The notes beneath the pieces are model-generated. The model saw only the letters and a program-made list of their open reading frames with translations, was not told where the DNA came from and did no database searches. Positions 17,869-26,836 of a DNA stretch of 51,184 nt are shown one piece after another; the first letter of the stretch is position 1, and each line of letters starts with the position of its first letter. The stretch comes from Streptomyces sp. NK15101 (GTDB lineage Bacteria > Actinomycetota > Actinomycetes > Streptomycetales > Streptomycetaceae): assembly GCF_020400725.1 (NCBI RefSeq), contig NZ_JAINVG010000054.1, positions 1 through 51,184 of the forward strand, given 5' to 3'. The position numbers and the translations under genes are program-made.

Positions 17869-17896
17869 CCAAATCGATTTGGCCAAATCGATTTGG
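17869..17896. promoter_or_regulatory. Two abutting perfect 14-bp palindromes, LacI-type operators
   Basis: CCAAATCGATTTGG occurs twice back to back at 17869-17882 and 17883-17896. A central CG palindrome of this size is typical of LacI/GalR-family operators. The site covers the expected transcription start, so bound repressor would block the operon. The LacI-family gene at 21610-22668 is the obvious candidate regulator (inference). Confidence 0.85.
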
Positions 17897-17960
17897 CTCC
17901 CCGTCCGGGGCCGGATCGCGGCTGAACCACGACGTATCGAACGCCGAACGGAGCTCGAAC

Positions 17961-19418
17961 GTGTCCAGTCCCCGCCCCCGCCCGTCCCTGCCCCCGTCCA
18001 CGCCCCCCGCTCCGCTCCCGAGCCCGGCCGCGTCGCCGGACGAGGCGACGGACACCCCCCTCGCCGACGGACCTCCGCGCCCGGCGTCGGTGCACCCCGT
18101 CGACGAACGCCGTCCGCTCGGCCGGATCCTGCTGTTCGGCGTCCAGCACGTGCTCGTGATGGCCGCCACGCCCATCTCCGCGATCTTCCTGATGAGCGCC
18201 ACCCTGCGGCTCGACGCCCGGCTGACCGTCGATCTGCTGTCCGCGGCCTTCGTGCTGTCGGGGGTCGGTTCGCTCATCCAGTCGCTCGGCCCCTGGAAGT
18301 TCGGGCCCCGACTGCCGTTCGTGATGCTGCCGGGCGGCGCCCCACTCGTGCTGTTCCTTGCCATCGCCGGACAGCACGGCCTGCCGACGGCGTGCGGCGC
18401 GGTCGTCCTCACCGCGCTGTTCTCCTTCGTCGTGCTGCCCCTCTTCTCACGGCTGCTCGCGTTCTTCCCCGGCCTGGTGATCGGCACGATGATCGTCATC
18501 GTCGGCGTGAACCTGGTGAAGGTGGGCGCCGTCCTGGTCACCGGCCGCCCCGGCGAACCGGGCTTCGCCCAGCCGCAGAACCTCCTGCTCGGCATCGCGA
18601 CGATCGGCTTCACCGTCGCGTTCTACCTGCTGTTCTCCGGCGTCGTGCGCCAACTCGCCGTCATGCTCGGCCTGCTGGCAGGCACCGCGCTCGCCGCCGC
18701 GCTCGGCCGCCTCCCCCTCGGCCACGCCGCCGACGGCGGGCTGCTCAGCCTGCCGCACCTGATGCCCTTCGGCACCCCGCGCTTCGACCTGCTCGCCGCG
18801 CTGCCCCTGATGCTCTACAGCCTCGCCTCGATGGCCGAGGCGACCGGCCAGACCGTCATCAACGCACAGGCCGTCGGCAAGGAGATCGACCAGCGCGTCC
18901 ACGTGCCCAGGACCGTCCGCGGCGACGCCCTCACCTCCCTGTTCGGCGGGTTCTTCGGGCTGCCGCTCATGGTGACCAGCGGCGAGAACATCGGCATCGT
19001 CCGGGTCACCGGCGTCCGCAGCCGCTTCGTCACCGCCACCGCCGGCGTCGTCCTCATCGCGATCGGTTTCCTCGCCCCGGTCACCCGGGCGATCAGCGTC
19101 ATCCCCTCCGCCGTCGTCGGCGGCACCGCGATGGTCGTGTTCGCCGTGATCACCGTGCTCGGCGTCCAGATGCTCGGCCGCTCCGACCTCGACCGGCACA
19201 CCAGCACCTTCGTCTGCGCCGTCGCCCTCGCCCTCGGCCTGCTGCCGATCCTCGTCCCCGGCGTGTACGGCGGCTTCCCGCCCAACCTCCGCATCCTCCT
19301 CGAAAGCGGCGTCGCCGTAGGCGCGTTCGTCGCCGCCGCCCTCAACGTCCTCTTCCACCACGTCCGGCCCGGCGTCGCCGCCCGGCTGACCGGCCTCCGC
19401 GCGGAAAGCGACCGATGA
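17961..19418 (+). CDS. NCS2-family nucleobase/cation symporter
   Basis: A 485-residue membrane permease. The N-terminal 55 residues are Pro/Ser-rich and cytoplasmic. The transport core then begins with ILLFGVQHVLVMAATPISAIFL, the family's first helix with its QH motif, and has 12-14 hydrophobic segments. The NCS2 signature appears as TSGENIGIVRVTGVRSRF, and SMAEATGQ is the other substrate-site motif. The family takes up xanthine, uric acid, uracil or adenine. The GTG at 17961 has GGAGCTCG upstream. It is the first gene of an operon with an amidohydrolase (4-base overlap), which suggests import of a heterocycle for ring or amino hydrolysis. Regulation: the paired operator upstream. Confidence 0.88.
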   Translation: MSSPRPRPSLPPSTPPAPLPSPAASPDEATDTPLADGPPRPASVHPVDERRPLGRILLFGVQHVLVMAATPISAIFLMSATLRLDARLTVDLLSAAFVLSGVGSLIQSLGPWKFGPRLPFVMLPGGAPLVLFLAIAGQHGLPTACGAVVLTALFSFVVLPLFSRLLAFFPGLVIGTMIVIVGVNLVKVGAVLVTGRPGEPGFAQPQNLLLGIATIGFTVAFYLLFSGVVRQLAVMLGLLAGTALAAALGRLPLGHAADGGLLSLPHLMPFGTPRFDLLAALPLMLYSLASMAEATGQTVINAQAVGKEIDQRVHVPRTVRGDALTSLFGGFFGLPLMVTSGENIGIVRVTGVRSRFVTATAGVVLIAIGFLAPVTRAISVIPSAVVGGTAMVVFAVITVLGVQMLGRSDLDRHTSTFVCAVALALGLLPILVPGVYGGFPPNLRILLESGVAVGAFVAAALNVLFHHVRPGVAARLTGLRAESDR

Positions 19419-20836
19419 ACCAGCACACCCCCCTGCGAGACCTGCTCGACCCTCCCGGCCCGCTCCTCCTCGTCCCGGACGCCGTCCTCCTGCCCGAAGG
19501 CCCCGTCACCGGCCACGCCGTGGCCGTCACCGGCGGCGTCTTCACCGCGGTGGAACCGGCCGGCGAACTGATCGACCGACACCCGGACACCACCCCCGTA
19601 CGCCTGCCCGGCCACCTCCTCATGCCCGGCTTCGTCGACGCCCACCACCACCTCACCCAGAGCTTCGGCGCCGCCCTCGCCTTCGGCGAGCCGTCGGAGA
19701 TCTTCCGCCGGGTGTGGGTGCCGCTGGAGGGCGCGCTGGACGAGGAATCGGCCTACGTGGCCGCCAAGTTGGCCGCGCTCGAAGCACTGCGCGGCGGCTT
19801 CACCACCGTCACGGACGCCGGGACCCGCGCGGACGTGGACGTGGACGTGATCGCGGCCGCCACCCGTGACGCCGGCCTCCGCTGCGTCCTGGGCCTCGTC
19901 TGCAACGACCAGGGCGGCGCCGCTCCCGCCGGCCCCGGCGTCCTGGAGCGCGCCGAGAAGCACCTCGCACGGTACGAGGGCGATCCCCTGGTGCACGCCT
20001 CCCTCGCCGTCTCCATCCCCGAGGCGGCCACCGAGGAGACGTTGCGCCGGACCGCCGCGCTCGCCGCGGCGGCCGGGGCCGTCGTCCAGATCCACGTCAA
20101 CGAACACCTGGCCGCCGTCGAGCGGTCCCTCCTGACCCACGGCCTGCGGCCGCTGGAGCACCTGCACGCGATCGGCGCGCTCGGACCCCAGCTGCTCGCC
20201 GCGCACGCCACCCTGCTCACCCCGCGCGAACTCACCCTGCTCGCCACCACCGGGACCGCCGTGAGCTACAACCCCGTGGCCAGCGCGTGGAAGGGAAACG
20301 CCGTCGCGCCCGCCACCGCCATGGCCGAACGCGGCATCCGGTTCGGCCTCGGCACCGACGGCACCCGAGGGGACGGCTTCCGGCTCGCCGAGGCGGCCGA
20401 GTTCGCCCAGCGGATCGCCTACGGGCTCGCCGGCGGGGACTCCTCGTGCGGCGCGGGCTGGACCTGGCTGGAGCACGCCACCCGTGGCGGCGCCGACGCC
20501 GTGGGCCTGGGCGCGCGCACCGGCACGATCGCCCCGGGCCTGGCGGCCGACTTCCTCCTCGTCGACGTCACCACCCCCGAACTGGCGCTCTCCCACGACC
20601 TCCCCTGGGAGCTGGTCCGGCGCGGCAACAGGGACCAGATCACGGCCGTGTTCGTCGCGGGACGCCTCAGAATGTGGTGCGGCGGGCCGGTCGGGTGGGA
20701 CGGGGCGGCACTGGTCCGGCGCGCCGCCGCGCTGGCCGAGGCGACCGTGTCCCGGGCGGCGATCACCCGCGCGCACCCGACGTCCACCCGGGCCCGCGCG
20801 GCCGCGGCCGGCCGGGAACGGAGCACGGCGCGATGA
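19415..20836 (+). CDS. Amidohydrolase, Trz/Atz-deaminase type
   Basis: A 473-residue metal-dependent hydrolase of the amidohydrolase superfamily. Metal and catalytic residues can be placed: H77 and H79 in LLMPGFVDAHHHLTQ, H227 and E230 in VQIHVNEH, H264 in LAAHATLL, and D315 in GLGTDGTRGD. The C-terminal beta-sandwich strand GTIAPGLAADFLLVD is also typical. Relatives deaminate or dechlorinate purines, pyrimidines, S-adenosylhomocysteine and s-triazines, with similar scores likely for 8-oxoguanine and guanine deaminases. The ATG overlaps the permease stop (ATGA), and its own stop overlaps the next start the same way, so the three genes are translationally coupled. The exact substrate is unknown. 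Confidence 0.85.
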   Translation: MNQHTPLRDLLDPPGPLLLVPDAVLLPEGPVTGHAVAVTGGVFTAVEPAGELIDRHPDTTPVRLPGHLLMPGFVDAHHHLTQSFGAALAFGEPSEIFRRVWVPLEGALDEESAYVAAKLAALEALRGGFTTVTDAGTRADVDVDVIAAATRDAGLRCVLGLVCNDQGGAAPAGPGVLERAEKHLARYEGDPLVHASLAVSIPEAATEETLRRTAALAAAAGAVVQIHVNEHLAAVERSLLTHGLRPLEHLHAIGALGPQLLAAHATLLTPRELTLLATTGTAVSYNPVASAWKGNAVAPATAMAERGIRFGLGTDGTRGDGFRLAEAAEFAQRIAYGLAGGDSSCGAGWTWLEHATRGGADAVGLGARTGTIAPGLAADFLLVDVTTPELALSHDLPWELVRRGNRDQITAVFVAGRLRMWCGGPVGWDGAALVRRAAALAEATVSRAAITRAHPTSTRARAAAAGRERSTAR

Positions 20837-21543
20837 CCGGTGAGACCCTGACGGTGCTCGCGCTGACCGTGACCGCCGCCGCCTTCGTCCAGGGCGGCAG
20901 CGGCCTGGGCTTCGCGCTGATCGTCGCCCCGGTGGCCGGGATCCTCGACCCCGGACTGCTGCCGGTGTTCGTCCTGGCGTCGATGGTGCCGCTCAACCTG
21001 TACGTCGCCTGGCGCGAGCGGGCCTCGCTCGATCTGCGCGGCGCGGGCTGGATCACCGCCGCGCGGCTCGCGGCCACGCCCGCCGGCCTGGCGTTGCTGT
21101 GGGTGATCCCGGACCGCCGACTCGGGCTGTACGTGGGCCTCGCGACCGTCCTGGCGGCCGTGGTGAGCCTGGCGGCTCCGGCCTTCACGCCGGGCAGGGC
21201 CGCCTACGTCGGTGCGGGCGCGGTGACCGGCCTGACGGAGACGGCGACGGGCGTCGGCGGCCCGCCGCTGGCGCTGGTCTACCAGCACCGGCCGCCGGCC
21301 GAGCTGCGCTCGACCGTGGCGGCCTGCTTCCTCGCCGGCGAAGTCGCCTCGCTGGCGCTGCTGTTCGCGACCGGCCGGGGCGACACGGCGGACCTCGGTC
21401 TCGCCCTGGCGCTGACGCCCGCGATCGGCGTGGGCGCGTGGCTGAGCCGGCTGGTGCACCACCGGGTCGACGCCCGCAGGATGCGCCTGTTCGTGCTGGT
21501 CTTCGCGCTGGTGTCGGGCGTGGTCCTCATGGCGGGCGTCTGA
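20833..21543 (+). CDS. TauE/SafE-family permease
   Basis: A 236-residue membrane protein with about seven to eight hydrophobic helices. The TauE/SafE halves are visible: AAAFVQGGSGLGFALIVAPV near the start, and GLTETATGVGGPPLALVYQHRP in the middle, the conserved GxGGPP turn. The family moves sulfonates, sulfite or small organic acids, usually outward. The start overlaps the amidohydrolase stop by 4 bases, and the gene ends the operon. In this setting it could export the product of the amidohydrolase, or move a sulfonated or carboxylated co-substrate (inference). Confidence 0.85.
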   Translation: MTGETLTVLALTVTAAAFVQGGSGLGFALIVAPVAGILDPGLLPVFVLASMVPLNLYVAWRERASLDLRGAGWITAARLAATPAGLALLWVIPDRRLGLYVGLATVLAAVVSLAAPAFTPGRAAYVGAGAVTGLTETATGVGGPPLALVYQHRPPAELRSTVAACFLAGEVASLALLFATGRGDTADLGLALALTPAIGVGAWLSRLVHHRVDARRMRLFVLVFALVSGVVLMAGV

Positions 21544-21609
21544 CCGGGGCCGCCTCGCGGCTGCCCCCGGCCCCGCCCCGCCCCCCCGGCGGGGCGGTAC
21601 GGCGGCGGC

Positions 21610-22668
21610 TCAGTGGCCCGTCGCCGGCGGGGGCGTCCGCAGCGACGACCCGCGCGGGATCACCGTCGGGGGCGGCACCGTCACCACGGCCCCGGCCGGG
21701 GTGTCCCCCCGCAACCGTCCGAGCAACAGGTCCACGGCGGCCGCCGCCGCCCGGTCCAGGTGCAGGTCGACGGCGGTCAGCGGCGGCTGCGCGGTGCGGG
21801 CCCGCAGACCGTCGTAACGGGTGACGACCATGACGTCGTCCGGGACGGTGCGCCCGCTGTCCCGGACGGCCCGCAGCGCGCCCACGGCGAAGGCGTCGAC
21901 CAGGGCGCACACCGCGTCGAGGCCGGGGTGCTCGGCGAGCAGGGCGGCGCACCGCTCGTAGCCGGCCTGTTCACCGCCGGCCTCCGGGGCGCTCGCCACG
22001 ATCGGCTGCCAGCCGTGCTCGGCGGCGAGCCGTTCGTAGGCCGCGCGCGCGTCCACCGACGAGTGCCGCTCGCCGGAACCGACGAGCAGGGCGGGCCGCC
22101 TCGCGCCCTGCTCGCGCAGATGGGTCAGGAGCGCCTCGGCGACGGCCGCGCCGTGCAGGTCGACGTACGGGACGGCCTCGTCCGGCGAGACGGGCCGGCC
22201 GAGCGCCACGTACGGCAGGCCGCGCTGCCGCAGCCGGGCCGCGGCGGCGTCGCCCACGTCGGGCTCCACGACGATGGCGCCGTCGATGTCGACCGAGTCC
22301 AGGGCGGCGCCCGACTGCACGGGCGGTACGAGCACGAGCGCGTAGTCGTGCAGGAGCGCGCTCTCGGCGGCCGCGGCGGCGACCTCCATGTAGAAGCCGA
22401 GCCGGGACGGGCCGCCGGCCACCGCGAAGGGCATCGACGAGGCGAGCGCGATCGCCCGGGCCTCGCCGCGCCGCAGCCGCTGGGCCCGCAGGTTGGGGCG
22501 GTAACCCAGTTCGGCCGCCACCTGCTTGATGCGTTCACGGGTCCGGGGGTCGACCTTGCCGATCCCGTTGAGGGCGTGCGAGACGGTGGTCCGCGACACC
22601 TCCGCCGCACGGGCGACGTCGGCGATCGTCGGCGGTCGCGGGCTCGCTCCGGACCCGGAAGGGGGCAT
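21610..22668 (-). CDS. LacI-family transcriptional regulator
   Basis: A 352-residue regulator. The N-terminal helix-turn-helix is TIADVARAAEVSRTTVSHALNG (residues 14-35), followed by the hinge RTRERIKQVAAELGYRPNLRAQRLRRG. A periplasmic-binding-protein-like sensor domain fills the rest, with VEPDVGD, SVDARAAYERLAAEHGW and DLHLDRAAAAAVDLLLGRLRG. It lies convergent to the NCS2/amidohydrolase/TauE operon and probably represses it through the double palindrome at 17869-17896. Its ligand would then be the imported heterocycle or its product (inference). No copy of the palindrome occurs upstream of its own start, so simple autoregulation is not evident. Confidence 0.9.
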   Translation of the reverse strand: MPPSGSGASPRPPTIADVARAAEVSRTTVSHALNGIGKVDPRTRERIKQVAAELGYRPNLRAQRLRRGEARAIALASSMPFAVAGGPSRLGFYMEVAAAAAESALLHDYALVLVPPVQSGAALDSVDIDGAIVVEPDVGDAAAARLRQRGLPYVALGRPVSPDEAVPYVDLHGAAVAEALLTHLREQGARRPALLVGSGERHSSVDARAAYERLAAEHGWQPIVASAPEAGGEQAGYERCAALLAEHPGLDAVCALVDAFAVGALRAVRDSGRTVPDDVMVVTRYDGLRARTAQPPLTAVDLHLDRAAAAAVDLLLGRLRGDTPAGAVVTVPPPTVIPRGSSLRTPPPATGH

Positions 22669-23059
22669 CTGCCGTCGCTCCTCTGGTCGTGCCGCACGGC
22701 ACGGGGTGGGTGGTGGGTCGTCCTATCTTCGCCGATCTTCGCCGACGTTCAGAGCCGGCGTCGGCCACGCCCCTGGCCGGGCCGCCGTGGTCGGGACGCA
22801 CGCAGGCGGAGGCGACGACCGTTCCGGCCGCGTCCGCCCCGGCGTCCCGTACCCGCGGCCTCCCGTCCGTGCGGTCGGTCATTTCGCTCTCCCCGTCCGT
22901 GATCACCCTCATGATCCGACGTACGGCCCGCCCGGCACCAGACCGCCCCCGGCCGACGCGTCCCGCCGTGCGGTTCGCCGGCCGGCCCGGCCCCGGGCGG
23001 CGCGTGCCTAAGATCACCGGGACGGGGACGGCGGACGAGACACGGGAGAGGCGGCGGGC
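22669..23059. other. Divergent intergenic region between LacI and SDR genes
   Basis: No gene is supported in these 390 bases. The 10-base unit CTTCGCCGAT/C is doubled at about 22728-22750. TAAGAT at 23008-23013 could be a -10 element for the SDR gene, but I see no matching -35. Confidence 0.5.
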
Positions 23060-23878
23060 GTGGCGGACGAGCGCGTGTACCTGGTGACCGGGGGCGGGAC
23101 GGGGATCGGCGCCGCGACCGCGCGGTCGCTGGCCCGGGCGGGACACAAGGTGGCGGTGTCCGGGCGCCGCCCCGAGCCGCTGCGACTGGTCGCCGAGGAG
23201 ACCGGCGCCCTGCCCGTGCCGTCGGACATCGGGGACCCCGCCGCGGTGGCCTCGCTCGTCGAGACGGTGGTCGGCACGTACGGGCGGCTCGACGGTCTGG
23301 TGCTCAACGCCGGCATCGGGCGGGGCGGCGGGGTGGGCGAGGTGACCCCGGAGGACTGGGACGAGGTCATGCGGACCAACCTCACCGGCCCGTTCCTGCT
23401 GCTGCGCGCCGCGCTCCCGCACCTGCTCGACGCCCGGGGCGCGGTGGTCGCGGTGGCCTCGGTGTCCGCCCTGCGCAACGGCGTCGGGAACGCCGCCTAC
23501 GCCACCTCCAAGGCGGCGCTGCTCCAGCTGTGCCGCTCGCTCGCGGTCGACTACGGGGGCGCGGGGCTGCGCGCCAACACCGTGTGCCCGAGCTGGGTGC
23601 GCACCGACATGGCGGACCGCCGGATGAACCGGTTCGCCGACGAGGCGGGCCTGGGCGGGGACGGTGTGGAGGCGGCGTACGAGGAGGTGACCCGGGTCCT
23701 GCCCGCCGGGCGGCCCGGTGAGCCGCAGGAGGTCGCGGAGGCGATCGCCTGGCTGCTGTCGCCCGCCGCCTCGTTCGTGAACGGTGCGGTGCTCACCGTC
23801 GACGGCGGCGCGACCGCGCTCGACCCGGGCACCCTCGGCTTCGAGTTCCGGCTGGAGCCGCGCGTCCCGCGGGCCTGA
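23060..23878 (+). CDS. SDR-family oxidoreductase
   Basis: A 272-residue classical short-chain dehydrogenase/reductase. It has the cofactor motif TGGGTGIG (residues 10-17), the NAG motif (83-85), the catalytic Ser near 134-136 and Y147-xxx-K151. R36-R37 after the second strand suggests a preference for NADP(H). The GTG start at 23060 has a GGGAGAGGCGG ribosome site. The C-terminal VNGAVLTVDGGA is the standard family end. It is transcribed away from the LacI gene and may belong to the same catabolic locus, acting on an alcohol or carbonyl product (inference). Confidence 0.88.
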   Translation: MADERVYLVTGGGTGIGAATARSLARAGHKVAVSGRRPEPLRLVAEETGALPVPSDIGDPAAVASLVETVVGTYGRLDGLVLNAGIGRGGGVGEVTPEDWDEVMRTNLTGPFLLLRAALPHLLDARGAVVAVASVSALRNGVGNAAYATSKAALLQLCRSLAVDYGGAGLRANTVCPSWVRTDMADRRMNRFADEAGLGGDGVEAAYEEVTRVLPAGRPGEPQEVAEAIAWLLSPAASFVNGAVLTVDGGATALDPGTLGFEFRLEPRVPRA

Positions 23879-23969
23879 CCGACGGTCACGGCCAGGGGCG
23901 GCCGGTCGCGTTCGGCGGACGTCACCGCCCGTGGCGGGCACCGGCGTACGTATGCCCACCGCTCTGCCG

Positions 23970-25190
23970 TCAGACCCTGTCGGGCTTCTCTCTCCTGCGG
24001 CCGTCGGCGGCCAGCAGGGCGATCACCGCGAGCACCGCGAGGAGGATGAGGACGAGGAGCAGGACGGTGAGCACTGTGGGGTGGTTCCACAGGGCGAACA
24101 GCAGGGCGACGAGGAGCAGGACGCCGAGGGTCAGCCACTTCCGATGGTCCTGCGTCCAGGTGCCCACGGGCCCGGTGTCGATTCCGTGGCCGCCCCACCA
24201 CCCGGCCGCCGAGTCGGCGCCGCGCTCGGCGGTGGAGCGGGTGGCGCGGGCCAGTCGGCCCGGGCCGATGAAGTAGGCGCCGAGGGCGATGACGATGCCC
24301 AGCACGATCGCGGTGCGCAGGGCGATCCGCAGGAAGTGCAGGAGATGGTCGAAGACGGCTGCCGCGGCCGCCTGGGACTGCACTTGCGGTGGCAGATGGT
24401 CCAGGTAGTAGCGGCGGGCGACGACGAGGCCGATGGCCACGACCAGACACGCGAAGGCCGCGCCCAGGGCCGTCTTCGCCAGGGCGCGGCGGCGGCGGTG
24501 GGCCAGGAACACCCCGCCCGCCGCGAGCACCACCGTGAGGACGGGCAGCCAGTTCCCGATCACGTCCAGGGCGTGTGCGGCGCCCTGGATCTTCTCCAGC
24601 TTGTCGGACTGGAAGAGCACCAGCTGTTTGTCGACCTCCGGGATCTTCTCCGCCGGTTCCAGGCCCGCGTCCACCAGCTCCTGCTTGACCTTGTCCACGG
24701 CGGTGCCGACGTCGAGGGTGACCGTGCCCTCCTCGACACCGACCGCGCCGCGGCCCTTGCCGGTCAGGGCGTGCACCACGGCCGTGTGGGCGGCCCGGTT
24801 GGCGGTGACCCACACGTTCTCGAAGCGGTCGCTCTCGACGAAGCGGGTGGCCACCTTGTCGGCGGCCGTGTTCACGGCGGCGTCCAGCTGCGGGGCGAGA
24901 CCCTTGACCGCCTTGGCCGCGCGCGGCGGCAGCCCCTGCGACTGCAGCCAGGCCGCGATCTCGGCGGTGACCTCCTTGCCGTCCACCCGTACGTCCACGG
25001 CGTGGACGATCCGGTTGTGCGCGGCGGCCTCGATCGCCGGGTCGGAGGCGAGCGGTTTCATGGTCGCGACGTAGCGGTCGGTGTCGAGGACGATGTCGTG
25101 CACCCACACCGTGAGGACGCTGACGGGTACGAGGATGCAGGCGAGGACGATCAGTACCGCCGATGCCGCGCTCCTCAGTGCTCCGGTCAT
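23970..25190 (-). CDS. Multi-pass membrane protein with large extracytoplasmic domain
   Basis: About 406 residues, function unknown. One N-terminal membrane helix (about 4-30) is followed by a domain of about 190 residues likely outside the membrane (starting DTDRYVATMKPLASDP, with TVTLDVGTAVDKVKQELVDAG). Five hydrophobic helices then fill residues 220-400, and a short basic tail ends KPDRV. The DTDRYVATVxPLAxDPAV-type start after one helix recurs in a family of hypothetical Actinobacteria integral membrane proteins. The ATG at 25190 is chosen for its GGAGG site at 25201-25205. In-frame ATGs at 25205 and 25247 are alternatives. It is convergent with the SDR gene. Confidence 0.75.
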   Translation of the reverse strand: MTGALRSAASAVLIVLACILVPVSVLTVWVHDIVLDTDRYVATMKPLASDPAIEAAAHNRIVHAVDVRVDGKEVTAEIAAWLQSQGLPPRAAKAVKGLAPQLDAAVNTAADKVATRFVESDRFENVWVTANRAAHTAVVHALTGKGRGAVGVEEGTVTLDVGTAVDKVKQELVDAGLEPAEKIPEVDKQLVLFQSDKLEKIQGAAHALDVIGNWLPVLTVVLAAGGVFLAHRRRRALAKTALGAAFACLVVAIGLVVARRYYLDHLPPQVQSQAAAAAVFDHLLHFLRIALRTAIVLGIVIALGAYFIGPGRLARATRSTAERGADSAAGWWGGHGIDTGPVGTWTQDHRKWLTLGVLLLVALLFALWNHPTVLTVLLLVLILLAVLAVIALLAADGRRREKPDRV

Positions 25191-25330
25191 TCGTCCGTCC
25201 TCCATGGCCGACTCGGCGTCTGTCGCGGACAGGTGTCCGTTACCCATTTCCGTCGATGCGTCAGCACACGGCATCCCGGACTGCGCCATCAGGAGTCCTG
25301 AGGCGGAGCGGCCGGCCCGGATCGACCGCT

Positions 25331-25390
25331 GGCTCCGCGCTCGGCACCCCGGCTCCGCGCTCGGCACCCCGGCTCCGCGCTCGGCACCCC
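25331..25390. repeat. 20-bp tandem repeat, three exact copies
   Basis: GGCTCCGCGCTCGGCACCCC is repeated exactly at 25331, 25351 and 25371, with a diverged fourth start at 25391. It lies in the 326-base gap between the membrane protein gene and the glutamine amidotransferase gene; I see no gene in that gap. Confidence 0.9.
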
Positions 25391-25516
25391 GGCCCCGTGC
25401 GCGGCAAGGTTCCATGACCTTGCGGTGCGCCCCGCCCTCACTCGTCAGGACGCCGGCCTCCGAGGTGCCGGCGGCCGTGAAGGCCGTCCGCGTGCACGGC
25501 TGTCCGTGCGCACGGG

Positions 25517-26356
25517 TCAGCGGTGCGCGGGTGCCGGGGCGAAGGGATGCAGCTCGTCGGAGCCCGGCCGGACGAACCTGTAGCTGCTTTCCGGTACTTC
25601 GTTCCACACGCCGGGCAGGTTCTCGAGGGGCTCGGACACGATGAGGCGCGTCTCCGGGGAGATGTCCTGCAGGAAGGCGACATCGGGATGCAGCCTGCGC
25701 AGGTCCTCCACCCGATTGCTGTAGAACAGCGAGCGCGATGCCCGCTCGCTGGAGTAGCGGAAGGCCCACACGCGCTCCCCCTCGGTGATGGCGAGGGTCA
25801 TCTGGAGCGGGAACTCCACCCCGTGCTCACGGCCGACGCGCTCCACCTCTCCCGCCATGCGCGCCACGGCGGCGGGCGGGTCCTGGTCCAGGCCGTAGGT
25901 GAGGGCCAGGTAGAACATCACCTCGGAGTCCGTCGTGCCTTCGAGGCCGGCGAACAGGGAGGGGTCTATCAGCAGGATGAGGTCACGGCGTACGAGGTGG
26001 AACCCGGTGATGGCGCCGTTGTGCATGAACATCCAGCGGCCGCGCCGGAACGGGTGGCAGTTCGACTGCTGTACCGCCGTCCCGGTCGACGCCCGGATGT
26101 GGGCGAAGAACAGCGGGGAGCGGACGTGGTCGGCCAGCTCCCGCAGATTCCGGTTGTTCCAGGCGGGGCCCACGTCTCTGAGGAGCGCCGGAGTGCTGCT
26201 CTCTTTCGAGTACCAGCCGACGCCGAACCCGTCCCCGTTCGTCGTCTCGACGCCGAGCCTGGCGAATCGGCTCTGGTCGATCAGCGAATGCGTCGGTCGG
26301 TACAGGATGGTGTCGAGCAGTACGGGTGTTCCCGAATACGCGAGCCATCGGCACAT
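25517..26356 (-). CDS. Class II glutamine amidotransferase (YafJ/EgtC-like)
   Basis: A 279-residue Ntn-hydrolase. It starts MCRWLAYSG, giving the nucleophilic Cys2 after Met removal, and continues with the family blocks NGDGFGVGWY, FFAHIRASTG, NCHPFRRGRWMFMHNGAITGF and GTTDSEVMFYLAL. The stand-alone fold lacks a synthetase domain. EgtC, a relative, removes gamma-glutamate from an ergothioneine precursor; others have unknown substrates. It is divergent from a GCS2-type ligase at 26837, which mirrors the EgtA/EgtC pairing of a gamma-glutamyl ligase with a gamma-glutamyl hydrolase. The ergothioneine genes egtB and egtD are not here, so it probably serves a different compound (inference). Confidence 0.88.
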   Translation of the reverse strand: MCRWLAYSGTPVLLDTILYRPTHSLIDQSRFARLGVETTNGDGFGVGWYSKESSTPALLRDVGPAWNNRNLRELADHVRSPLFFAHIRASTGTAVQQSNCHPFRRGRWMFMHNGAITGFHLVRRDLILLIDPSLFAGLEGTTDSEVMFYLALTYGLDQDPPAAVARMAGEVERVGREHGVEFPLQMTLAITEGERVWAFRYSSERASRSLFYSNRVEDLRRLHPDVAFLQDISPETRLIVSEPLENLPGVWNEVPESSYRFVRPGSDELHPFAPAPAHR

Positions 26357-26836
26357 GCGTGATCACCTGCGTCCCTGCGGCACGGCGGAGAGGAGGCGTT
26401 CCCGGCCTCCGGCGTGGCGCCGGTCGGAGCCCGGCCCGCTCCCGTGACCGGGCCTTGGTGCCGGCCCGGAAGCCCCGGGAGGGAACGCCGCTTCTCCCGC
26501 TGCTCCACGGGCGTTCCGTAGCGAATCATCCGACTCTCATTCTCGGCCCCGCTCCCGGACGCCGCCACGCGGTCCCCGGCCGGGCCCTCACCCGTGTGGA
26601 CGAACGGAGGGCGGCTCCGTGCCCGGCGGCAGGACTCGCCGTGCCGGTGCGGATCCGGGAGGGTGGAGGAGGCGGCGAGGACGCAGTCGCAGGTGCTCGA
26701 ATGAGCAGGTTCTCTATCATGAGAGCGATCGTGCTTAGATCGCGGCCGACGGGGAACCCGCACGTCAAGCCGGAGCGGCAAGGCCGCCAGGCGGATTGCG
26801 ACCGGCCGAGGATCGTCGAGCTTCCCAGGAGTCACC
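26357..26836. other. 480-bp divergent regulatory region
   Basis: Between the divergent amidotransferase and ligase genes, no gene is supported. An AT-richer patch at 26700-26745 holds TCTCTATCATGAGAG and TTAGAT (26735-26740). The latter could be the -10 of the ligase gene, but a good -35 is not visible. Confidence 0.45.

Noticed and set aside
22535..23959. Long minus-strand frame across the LacI/SDR gap and the SDR gene
   Set aside because: Mirror of the SDR gene; the part in the gap shows no recognised domain or ribosome site.
25331..25390. Triplicate 20-bp array considered as a CRISPR
   Set aside because: Copies abut with no spacers and there are no cas genes.
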